Source of the DNA: Flavobacteriaceae bacterium
GTDB lineage: Bacteria; Bacteroidota; Bacteroidia; Flavobacteriales; Flavobacteriaceae
Direction: 5' to 3'
Length of the DNA stretch: 16,252 nucleotides
NCBI GenBank assembly: GCA_015489265.1
Contig: WFZY01000372.1
Location: forward strand, 1 to 16,252
A program made the position numbers and the translations under genes. Below the pieces are notes generated by a model, which worked only from the letters and a program-made list of their open reading frames with translations, was not told where the DNA came from and ran no database searches. Below are positions 1-6,600 of the stretch, one piece after another. Each line of letters starts with the position of its first letter. Position 1 is the first letter of the stretch.

Positions 1-48
1 ATGTTATATATCAATATGATAGTATTTGGAATTTGAAATCGATTCCCC

Positions 49-229
49 CGCTGGTGCGCGATTGTATCGCGTTCCATACCCCCGCACGAATCCTTTCGTG
101 TGGTAGTCTAATCTTAAAAAAATCGTGTAGTAAAAGCTTATAAAAACCAAAAGCCACTTGTTTTTGAGTGGCTTTTTTGCTTAAAGCGTAGTAATATTTT
201 TTGGTAGGCAATCTTTAAAAAGTTTTTTG
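49..229 (+). repeat. Structured ~181-bp repeat, copy 1 (left boundary of the TA block)
   Basis: This copy is almost identical to 1484-1665, differing by about three substitutions and one indel in a T run. It contains three hairpins in order. The first is CGCGAT-TGT-ATCGCG at 57-71. The second is CCGCACGAA-TCCT-TTCGTGTGG at 82-103. The third is a terminator-like stem at 149-178. It ends just before the yefM promoter region. A short divergent copy of the middle part lies at 784-850. What the repeat does is not known to me. Confidence 0.85.
149..178 (+). terminator. Rho-independent-type hairpin inside repeat copy 1
   Basis: AAAAGCCACT (149-158) pairs with AGTGGCTTTT (167-176) around an 8-nt loop, and the right arm runs into six T residues on the + strand. 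On the minus strand the tail is only four T residues, so + strand termination is favoured. It would insulate the yefM-yoeB promoter from transcription entering from the left. Confidence 0.75.
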
Positions 230-237
230 TAAAAAAA

Positions 238-257
238 ACGTACGTATTTAAGTACTT
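238..257 (+). promoter_or_regulatory. Paired GTAC-centred palindromes, candidate YefM operator
   Basis: Two perfect 8-bp palindromes, ACGTACGT (238-245) and AAGTACTT (250-257), have GTAC centres exactly 12 bp apart (240-243 and 252-255). They sit immediately upstream of the -7 box. E. coli yefM-yoeB is repressed through two palindromes with TGTACA cores at the same 12-bp centre spacing, so this is the likely autorepression site. The layout is seen directly; binding is inferred. Confidence 0.7.
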
Positions 258-262
258 TTTTG

Positions 263-270
263 TATATTTG
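263..270 (+). promoter_or_regulatory. -7 promoter box TATATTTG for yefM-yoeB
   Basis: This is a perfect TAnnTTTG element, lying 12 bases before the ATG at 275. The short distance implies a very short or nearly leaderless transcript. No TTG -33 element is present at the usual spacing; the palindromic operator occupies that position instead. Confidence 0.75.
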
Positions 271-274
271 CAAT

Positions 275-523
275 ATGGATGTCATAAATTATACAGACTT
301 AAGATCAAATTTAAAGCATTGGCTAGATAAAGTTCTAGATGATGTAAATGGGCTTATTATCAAAAGAAAGGGGAAAAAGAATTTAATATTAATTCCTTTG
401 GACGAATACAATTCTTTAAAAGAAACCGCTTATTTACTAAAAGGAGCAAACAGAGACGTATTGTTAAAATCGATTGAAGAACTTGAAAAAGGTGGCGGAA
501 TTAAAAAAGATCTTATTGAATAA
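275..523 (+). CDS. yefM: Type II antitoxin, YefM (Phd/YefM family)
   Basis: This 82-residue protein is the labile antitoxin that neutralises YoeB and represses its own operon. The N-terminal DNA-binding Phd fold begins MDVINYTDLRSNL, and R10 aligns with the E. coli YefM arginine implicated in operator contact. The middle carries the family-diagnostic LDEYNSLKETAYLL stretch (about residues 42-55), almost identical to E. coli. The acidic and charged C-terminus ending KKDLIE is the toxin-wrapping segment. Length matches the family (about 83 residues). The ATG at 275 is preferred over an upstream TTG at 260 because the TTG precedes the -7 box. The stop overlaps the toxin start by one base (TAATG), so the pair is translationally coupled. 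The family assignment is very secure. Confidence 0.95.
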   Translation: MDVINYTDLRSNLKHWLDKVLDDVNGLIIKRKGKKNLILIPLDEYNSLKETAYLLKGANRDVLLKSIEELEKGGGIKKDLIE

Positions 524-783
524 TGAAATTGATATGGTCAACTTCATCGTGGGAAGATTATTTATATTGGCAAAAAGCAGATAAAAAAATCGTAAAACGA
601 ATAAACAAACTACTAAAAAGTTGTATGCGAACCCCTTATGAAGGAATTGGCAAGCCGGAAGCATTAAAAGGAGAACTACAAGGCTATTGGTCAAGACGCA
701 TTACATCTGAACATCGATTAGTTTATAGGTATATAAATGATGAAATACAAATTGCTTCGTGTCGATACCATTACGATAAATAA
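523..783 (+). CDS. yoeB: Type II toxin, YoeB ribosome-dependent mRNA interferase
   Basis: This 86-residue RelE-fold toxin cleaves mRNA in the ribosomal A site. It starts MKLIWSTSSWEDYLYWQ and contains RTPYEGIGKPE, WSRRITSEHRLVY and CRYHY, all hallmarks of YoeB. The catalytic set known from E. coli falls at the same numbers: E46, R65 and H83. The active site is therefore intact and the toxin is probably functional. It is cotranscribed with the upstream antitoxin gene. The stop codon is followed directly by a divergent copy of the structured repeat. Confidence in identity is very high; activity in this host is inferred. Confidence 0.96.
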   Translation: MKLIWSTSSWEDYLYWQKADKKIVKRINKLLKSCMRTPYEGIGKPEALKGELQGYWSRRITSEHRLVYRYINDEIQIASCRYHYDK

Positions 784-850
784 TACCCGCCGCTACCGCA
801 CGAATCCTTTCGTGTGGTAGTCCAATATTATAAAAAAATCGTGTGATAAA
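784..850 (+). repeat. Divergent, shorter copy of the structured repeat between the two TA modules
   Basis: Positions 793-820 form a 12-bp stem with one G-T pair: CTACCGCACGAA, loop TCCT, TTCGTGTGGTAG. The following bases, including AAAAAAATCGTGT, match the equivalent stretch of the long copies. The CGCGAT hairpin and the AGTGGC terminator of the long copies are missing. It begins right after the yoeB stop codon. Confidence 0.75.
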
Positions 851-913
851 AACTAAAAATAGCTAAAAAGTCACTCTAAATCAGTAGTTTTTCATACATT
901 TCAATAAAATCTT

Positions 914-921
914 TATATTTG
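914..921 (+). promoter_or_regulatory. -7 promoter box TATATTTG for the second TA module
   Basis: A perfect TAnnTTTG box, with 17 bases between its last base and the ATG at 939. The spacing and position fit a Bacteroidota primary promoter. No clear -33 TTG is seen at the usual distance. Confidence 0.7.
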
Positions 922-935
922 TAAAAACATTACAA
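919..935 (+). promoter_or_regulatory. Inverted repeat TTGTAA-N5-TTACAA, candidate operator of the second TA module
   Basis: A perfect 6-bp inverted repeat with a 5-base spacer begins within the -7 box and ends three bases before the antitoxin ATG. A repressor bound here would cover the promoter melting region and start site. Autoregulation is usual for type II TA modules; binding by this antitoxin is inferred. Confidence 0.5.
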
Positions 936-938
936 CCT

Positions 939-1181
939 ATGGAATTGCAAACGAGAAAAATTCAATTTATACAAGAGGTTTTGAGATTGAAAAACGAAAA
1001 AATATTGCAAAAACTCGAAAATCTTCTTCGTTTGGAAAAGGGAAAACAGATCAATGAAGAATTCTCTCAAATGACAATGGAAGAATATAATGAATTGATT
1101 GACAGTGCCGAAAATGATGCCGAAAATAACAGATTGTTTAATGCAGAAGAAATACTTAAAGATATCGACACGTGGCAATAA
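939..1181 (+). CDS. Putative antitoxin of a RelE/ParE-type TA module
   Basis: This 80-residue protein is rich in charged residues. Residues 1-37 (ELQTRKIQFIQEVLRLKNEK onward) look like a continuous amphipathic helix. The second half has MTMEEYNELIDSAENDAENN followed by AEEILKDI. I recognise this arrangement as the small antitoxins that precede RelE/ParE toxins in Bacteroidota; the C-terminal part would wrap the toxin. No ribbon-helix-helix or helix-turn-helix domain is obvious, so DNA binding is uncertain. The gene overlaps the toxin gene by 10 bases and has its own promoter. The role is assigned mainly from family resemblance and position. Confidence 0.8.
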   Translation: MELQTRKIQFIQEVLRLKNEKILQKLENLLRLEKGKQINEEFSQMTMEEYNELIDSAENDAENNRLFNAEEILKDIDTWQ

Positions 1182-1480
1182 AAGTTTTTTGGACACAAAC
1201 AGCTTTAAACAATCTTGAAGATATTTTTGAATATCATAAATTCAAAACTTCTGCTTTACTAGCCGGAAAACTTGTAAAAAGAATTGTGCAGACTACGATT
1301 TTACTTCAAAATTCCCCGGAATTGGGCAGAAAAGAAGAGTTATTACATCATAGAAAATATGAATACAGATTTATAGTTGAAGGGCATTATAAAATTATTT
1401 ATTGGCTAGAAGATAATTATGTTAAGATTGCTGCTGTTTTTGATACAAGGCAAGATCCGGGTAAAATTAAGAATATCTAA
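1172..1480 (+). CDS. RelE/ParE-superfamily toxin
   Basis: This 102-residue basic protein has the ParE/RelE layout. A first strand (IKVFWTQTAL, residues 3-12) is followed by two helices (NLEDIFEYHKF to about residue 48) and then a beta sheet containing YEYRFIVEGHYKIIYWLED (63-81) and VKIAAVFDTRQDP (84-96). The YKIIYW and VFDTRQ motifs are typical of Bacteroidota type II toxins of this group. The start is GTG at 1172, inside the antitoxin gene; no ATG is available near the conserved N-terminus. Whether it targets gyrase (ParE-like) or mRNA (RelE-like) cannot be decided from sequence. The stop is followed at once by the second long structured repeat. Confidence 0.88.
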   Translation: MAIKVFWTQTALNNLEDIFEYHKFKTSALLAGKLVKRIVQTTILLQNSPELGRKEELLHHRKYEYRFIVEGHYKIIYWLEDNYVKIAAVFDTRQDPGKIKNI

Positions 1481-1483
1481 CCT

Positions 1484-1665
1484 CGCTGGTGCGCGATTGT
1501 ATCGCGTTCCATACCCCCGCACGAGTCCTCTCGTGTGGTAGTTTAATCTTAAAAAAATCGTGTAGTAAAAGCTTATAAAAACCAAAAGCCACTTGTTTTT
1601 GAGTGGCTTTTTTGCTTAAAGCGTAGTAATATTTTTTTGGTAGGCAATCTTTAAAAAGTTTTTTG
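1484..1665 (+). repeat. Structured ~182-bp repeat, copy 2 (right boundary of the TA block)
   Basis: This is a direct repeat of 49-229 in the same orientation, starting three bases after the second toxin's stop. In its central hairpin the loop-closing pair is G-C (CACGAG-TCCT-CTCGTG), where copy 1 has A-T. That is a double change which preserves pairing. Homology ends at about 1665, close to the IS remnant. The two long copies could recombine to excise about 1.43 kb carrying both TA modules. Confidence 0.85.
1584..1613 (+). terminator. Rho-independent-type hairpin inside repeat copy 2
   Basis: AAAAGCCACT pairs with AGTGGCTTTT and is followed by more T residues, identical to the hairpin in copy 1. 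It lies about 100 bases after the second toxin gene and is a plausible terminator for that operon. Confidence 0.75.
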
Positions 1666-1738
1666 AAAACAAAGCTTTCAAAAAGTTAAAGAAGGATGTT
1701 TTTGTTTTTTTACAAATAATGTCCTTTAAGCGAATGGA

Positions 1739-2188
1739 TTAAAACCCCACTGCTTTTAAAATAGCTTTAAACAGGCTTATTGTAGTGGAATCAATCATAA
1801 AAAGCCGTTTTAAATCTAATTCCGGATCGCTGCTGTCCGATAAAAATTGCCTGTTATCTTGATAAATTTTCATATCGATGTCCTCAAAAACTTTGCTTGG
1901 ACGCCGTTTATTGGCGTCTGATAATGTGCTTCGTTTTGGCATGTAATCTAATCCTAAATGATTTATCTTGCAAGAATTCGCCAGAAAGCCTATTACGGCT
2001 TCTCTTAAAGAGCTTACACCTTCGAATACGCTATACAACATAACAACCAGATGTTTGTATGTTGTAAGTTGCTTTGTATATCTATCTGCTTTATGATTTG
2101 CTGCAATACGCTCAATTTTTGATTTGTTAACGAATTTTAATAGCTGAGAAAAAATCGGCTGTCCGATAAAATTTTTATCTTTGCTCAT
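1739..2188 (-). pseudogene. Truncated IS4-family transposase (N-terminal part only)
   Basis: About 149 codons remain of an IS4-family transposase of the Bacteroidota type. The DUF4372-like N-terminal domain is complete, running from FIGQPIFSQLLKFV through YTKQLTTYKHLVVMLY to PKRSTLSDANKRRP. The first catalytic Asp survives in MIDSTTISLF near the end. The reading frame then stops after KAVGF, where intact relatives continue for roughly 200 more residues with the other DDE acidic residues. The ATG at 2188 is preferred over the in-frame ATG at 2248 because the -7 box lies between them. With two of three catalytic residues gone, the protein cannot transpose. The truncation point is close to the second structured repeat. 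Confidence 0.85.
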
Positions 2189-2217
2189 ATCTTTGTGAAT
2201 TATAATTTTGCTAAGTG

Positions 2218-2225
2218 CAAAGATA
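2218..2225 (-). promoter_or_regulatory. -7 promoter box TATCTTTG for the transposase remnant
   Basis: Read on the minus strand this is TATCTTTG, a perfect TAnnTTTG match, with 29 bases between it and the ATG at 2188. It lies downstream of the alternative ATG at 2248, which argues against that longer start. Confidence 0.55.
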
Positions 2226-2346
2226 ATAGCGAGGGGCGATTTCTTCAAACCTCGCTTTTTCTAAAAATTTACAGTTTTACCGGACAACAATGGAAAGAAA
2301 TATAAAACTATGAAAACAGAAGCATTTTGGCAACTCTAATATATAT

Positions 2347-2450
2347 TCCTCAGTTCCTCAAATTGTAAGCAGTAACACACTTTGAAGTAGTAAACAAACA
2401 TCAAAGAACGTCGCATTCTATGAAGCAGAAATAAATCCTCAATTCCTCAA
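2347..2450 (+). repeat. Two 15-base direct repeats upstream of sbcD
   Basis: TCCTCAGTTCCTCAA (2347-2361) and TCCTCAATTCCTCAA (2436-2450) match at 14 of 15 positions, and the second ends 6 bases before the sbcD ATG. Each is itself a near tandem of TCCTCA. No TAnnTTTG promoter could be recognised in 2290-2456, so the promoter of sbcDC is unresolved. Confidence 0.5.
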
Positions 2451-2456
2451 TAAAAA

Positions 2457-3662
2457 ATGAAAATATTACACACCGCCGATTGGCACTTGGGACATCGTTT
2501 ACAAGATTTTTCGCAAACGGAAGAGCAACAACTGTTTTTGCAATGGTTGGAACGATACATCATCGAACACAAAATTGATGTCTTACTGATTGCCGGCGAT
2601 GTTTTTGATACCGGAGCGCCATCGAATCAGAGCTTGCAAATGTATTACGATTTTTTGGTCAATCTTAAACAAACCGGTTGTCAATCGGTAATCATTACCG
2701 GTGGTAATCACGACAGTCCGGGTACATTAAATGCCCCGAAACAATTGCTCAATGCCTTATCGATAAAAGTTGTAGGAAAAGCAACAGACGATGTAGCAGA
2801 CGAAGTATTTGAAATCACTGTAAATAACGAAAAACTAATCGTTGCCGCGGTGCCGTATCTGCGTGACCAAGATATCCGCAGAGCCGTAGCCGGCGAATCT
2901 TTTGACGAACTAACCGAACGCTATAAAACCGCACTGGTCAATCATTATAAAGATGTTGCCGGCTATTGTAACCAAATCAATACAACCAAAGCACCGGTTA
3001 TTGCTATGGGACATTTGTTTGCCGTAGGCGGACAACTTTCTGACAGCGAACAAAATATCTATGTCGGCAATTTGGGACACATCGGTGCCGGTGATTTTCC
3101 CGATACCTTTGATTATATCGCACTTGGGCATTTACACCGCCCGCAAACAGTCGGCGGGAATGAGCGTATCCGGTATGCCGGCTCACCTTATATTTTGAGT
3201 TTCAGCGAAATACATTATCCGAAACAAATACTGGAAATTTCGATTGAAGACAATGCCATTCAAGCTATCAAAAATGTTGATATTCCACGATTTAGAGAAA
3301 TGTATAGCTTAACCGGCACGAAACAAGATTGTATAGACCGGTTTCCCGATATCATTTCCAATCAATTTGGCTTAACACCTTGGGTCGAAATCATTTTAGA
3401 CGAAAACAGCAGTGTCAATACCGACGATTTAAGAGCGCAAGCCGAGCAACAGGGTTTTGAAATTTTGAAAATCACTTTAAAAAACTTTGACCGCCGGTTA
3501 ACCGGCATTGAAGAACAGCTGAAACAATCGCAATCTATCAAAGAACTCAACCCCAATGATGTTTTTAAACTCAAATGCGCAGAGCAAAATATCAACTTGG
3601 ATGATCGTCCGGAATTATTAGATGCTTTTAGTGAAATATTACAACAGGCAAAAGGTCAATAG
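2457..3662 (+). CDS. sbcD: Exonuclease SbcD (Mre11-type nuclease subunit)
   Basis: This 401-residue protein is the metallophosphoesterase subunit of SbcCD. The complex opens DNA hairpins, processes palindromes and blocked ends, and degrades double-strand ends in a Mn-dependent reaction. All metal-binding motifs are present: D8-x-H10, GD at 47-48, GNHD at 83-86, H186 in MGHLF, and GHLH with H225 and H227. The capping and C-terminal region follows (about 270-401). The length is typical (E. coli about 400). It is followed by sbcC after only 6 bases, so the two form an operon and act as an SbcC2D2 complex in the cytoplasm. No start ambiguity is seen: the ATG directly precedes the first conserved strand KILHTADWHLG. 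Confidence 0.97.
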   Translation: MKILHTADWHLGHRLQDFSQTEEQQLFLQWLERYIIEHKIDVLLIAGDVFDTGAPSNQSLQMYYDFLVNLKQTGCQSVIITGGNHDSPGTLNAPKQLLNALSIKVVGKATDDVADEVFEITVNNEKLIVAAVPYLRDQDIRRAVAGESFDELTERYKTALVNHYKDVAGYCNQINTTKAPVIAMGHLFAVGGQLSDSEQNIYVGNLGHIGAGDFPDTFDYIALGHLHRPQTVGGNERIRYAGSPYILSFSEIHYPKQILEISIEDNAIQAIKNVDIPRFREMYSLTGTKQDCIDRFPDIISNQFGLTPWVEIILDENSSVNTDDLRAQAEQQGFEILKITLKNFDRRLTGIEEQLKQSQSIKELNPNDVFKLKCAEQNINLDDRPELLDAFSEILQQAKGQ

Positions 3663-3668
3663 CTTATT

Positions 3669-6600
3669 ATGAAAATTTTAAAAATAGAACTACAAAATAT
3701 CAATTCCTTAAAGGCAGACCAACCTATTATCATCGATTTTGAAAGCGATGTTTTTAAAGATATCGGTTTGTTTGCCATAACGGGGGCTACCGGTTCGGGC
3801 AAAACCACCATTTTAGATGCCGTAACCATTGCTTTGTACCAAAATGTGCCGCGGTTTCAAAAATCAAAAGGCACTTTACTCGATATAGTCAGTTATGGCG
3901 CCAAAGAGGCGCATTGCCGTGTCACTTTTGAAAATAATCAGACTGTTTATGAAGCGTTTTGGGGTATCAAACTGGCAAACAAAACCGGAAAATTTTTGAA
4001 AAATCCGAAAGAAGAAGTCAGCTTAAAAAACTTAACCGACGGCAAAATCATCGCCAACCAAAAACGAAAAATGCTTGAAGCCGTTGAAGAAGTAACGCAA
4101 CTCAATTACGAGCAATTTTTGCGTTCGGTTATGCTGGCACAAGGCGAATTTGCTGCTTTTTTGTCCGCCAAAGCTTCGGAAAAAGGCAAATTGTTAGAAC
4201 AAATTACCGGCGAAGAAATCTACAAACGTATCGGCGAGCAGATTTTATCAAGACGAAATCTGGAAGCCCAAAAATTGGACGATTTTAAAAAATCACTCAA
4301 CCATGAAGATATTTTGTCCGATGATGAAAAAAGACGCTTACAAAAAAGAGAAAAGGAGATCAAAAACAATCTCAAAACATTAGATCAACAACTTAATAAG
4401 GTCAAAAAGGTAGAAAAATGGTATAAGGATTACCGGCAACTTATTGACAAACAACAACAATTGTCAAAAGCCGAAGATAGTTTTCAAGTATTAGTTAACA
4501 AACATCGAAAAGAACTTGAATTATTGACTGTCAACGAAGCAGCCGAACCTTATAAAGCACTGATAGAGCAGATTTTAAGAAATGAAAAATACCGGAAAGA
4601 AAAAATAAAACAAATCACTGAACTGACGGACACTTTAAAAATCTTGATACCGCAAATCGAGCAGCTGACCACACACGATGCCGAACTGGCACAACAAATA
4701 ACACAAGCTACCAAAAATTATAATAATTGGGAACCAAAATTTGATCAGCTTACCCGACTTGAAAACGATTTGAAAAACCGTCAAAACGATTATGAAAAAA
4801 TCAAGAAAGTCATCAAAGAAAATGCTGATAAAATCGTTGATTTTCAATCTGATAAGCAAAAATTAAATACCGAGATAGCCAATCAAAAACAACAACTTTC
4901 CAAGCTGGAAGCAGCGCTAAAACAACAAGCACATCTGCCGCAAGTCAATGAGCATTTGACAGCTTGGACCAGCCGGTTGGCAGATTTTAAAAATCAGAAT
5001 TTGCAACTGATACAAGCTCAACAAACTATCGACCATAGGCAGCAAGCAATAGACAATAGTCGGAAAATTATCCGTGAAAATGAAGCGCTGTTAAATAACC
5101 AAATGCTAAGCTTAAAAACATTAGAAGAAACCGCCAAGCAAATTGATGAGCAACTTAAAACTTTGAATATCACTCAATTACCGGCACAAAGAGAACGGTT
5201 GCAAACTTTGGTTAATAAATGGCAAAAATTGAGGGAATTGTCAGAGAATTATGTCAAAATCAATCTGAAAATATCGGAATTGAACGAGAAAATAGCCAAA
5301 AATACCCAACAAATTTCTCAAAAAGAGCGCCTGCTAAAAACAAGCTTAAAAGATATTGAAACCCAAACCCAAGCAGTGGCTGATGCCCAACGTATTTTCG
5401 ATTTGCAAAAAAGCATCAAAAACTATGAAGCGGAACGCAAACATTTGATTGAAGGGCAGCCCTGTCCGCTGTGCGGCGCTACGGAACATCCATATGCCCG
5501 ACACGCCACGGATAACGATATTACCCAAGCCGAAGCCGACTTGCAACAGCGCCAAAAAACTCTGGAAAAACTGACAATATCTAAAAACCGGCTCGATACG
5601 GAAATACAAGTCTTAAAAAATGAACTTAAAAATTTTAAGACGCAATTATTGGAATTGCAAACTGAAAAGCAAGCCGTTTTATCCAAAGCTCATGCGCTGC
5701 AACCTAAGGTTGATATGACACATCCGGAATCTGTAAAAATTCAGTTTGAACAAGCCGAATTGAAATTAAAAGCCGTTGATAATCAGCTTAATGAAGCGCA
5801 TAAATTACAGAAAGAAAAGAATGACATCAATCAAAAAATGAATGCCCATACGGAGGAATTGCATCGTCTGGAAAAATTAATCGGTCAGCAACAAGAAAGT
5901 CAAAAAATATATCAAAAAGAAATCGCAGAAAAACAGAAGTTGATAGCCGACTTAAACCTAAAAAATCAACAGATTAAACAAAGTTTAAAGCCGGTATTCC
6001 AAAACTTCGGTTATGCTTTTCCAAAGCCGGAAACCATAGAAACTTTTATAGGGTCTGTAAAACAAAATATCAGTGAATATAATAGTAAAAAAGAAACTTT
6101 ATTAAAATTGCAAACGGCTGTTTCTAAAAATAACATCACCAAAGAGCATCTCATCAAACAAATGGCGCAACTGGAAATTGCACAGCAAAATTTAACTAAG
6201 CAAAAAGAAGAAATTGCGCAACAAATAGACCGATTAAAATCGGAACGCGCGGCTATTTTGCCTTTTGATATCAGCATCCAACAACACCGTGAAGCACTTG
6301 CCGGTAAACGCGATACTTTGCTCGAAAAACAAAAGCTACTCAAAGAACAATTGGAAGCCAAAACGCAAGCCAAAAGAGAACAAGAAATTTTGCAGAAAAA
6401 ACTTCGTCAGGAAGTAGAAGCCCTTCATCAGGAACTCGAAACACAACGGCAAACATTGGCTTTGCAGTTAAAGGACAGCCGGTTTGACAGCATGCAAGCG
6501 GTGCAACAAGCTTTACTTTCGCCGGAAACCAAACAACAATACCAAAAACTCAAAACCGGTATCGACAAACGGAAAATTGAATTGGCGACCATAAAAACCG

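Larger units (their letters stand above)
1717..2290 (-). mobile_element. Remnant of an IS4-family insertion sequence
   Basis: The region holds the 5' half of a transposase gene, its promoter and a possible left terminus. Outward-facing ends read GGACAACAATGG (near 2282-2293) and GGACATTATTTG on the minus strand (near 1713-1724). They share 8 of 12 bases, so they are only a candidate pair of inverted repeats. No target-site duplication is evident. The element lacks the C-terminal half of its transposase gene and cannot be autonomous. Confidence 0.55.

Noticed and set aside
1..36. Possible C-terminal end of a gene entering from the left (frame 1, stop TGA at 34-36)
   Set aside because: Only 11 codons are visible and nothing identifies them; it would fit the pattern of a gene just before a repeat, but cannot be supported.
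11..211. 66-codon minus-strand reading frame across repeat copy 1
   Set aside because: It runs through the hairpins and terminator of a repeat that occurs again at 1484-1665; it has no recognisable domain or promoter.
464..694. 76-codon minus-strand frame opposite yefM-yoeB
   Set aside because: Antisense shadow of two very well supported genes.
49..1665. Integron cassette array with attC sites
   Set aside because: No integrase, and the repeats lack the GTTRRRY core and paired attC box layout; the modules also have their own promoters. Kept only as an analogy.
6011..6373. 120-codon minus-strand frame inside sbcC
   Set aside because: Antisense to the coiled coil; its Ser/Cys/Phe-rich composition is what Lys/Gln/Glu-rich coding gives on the opposite strand.
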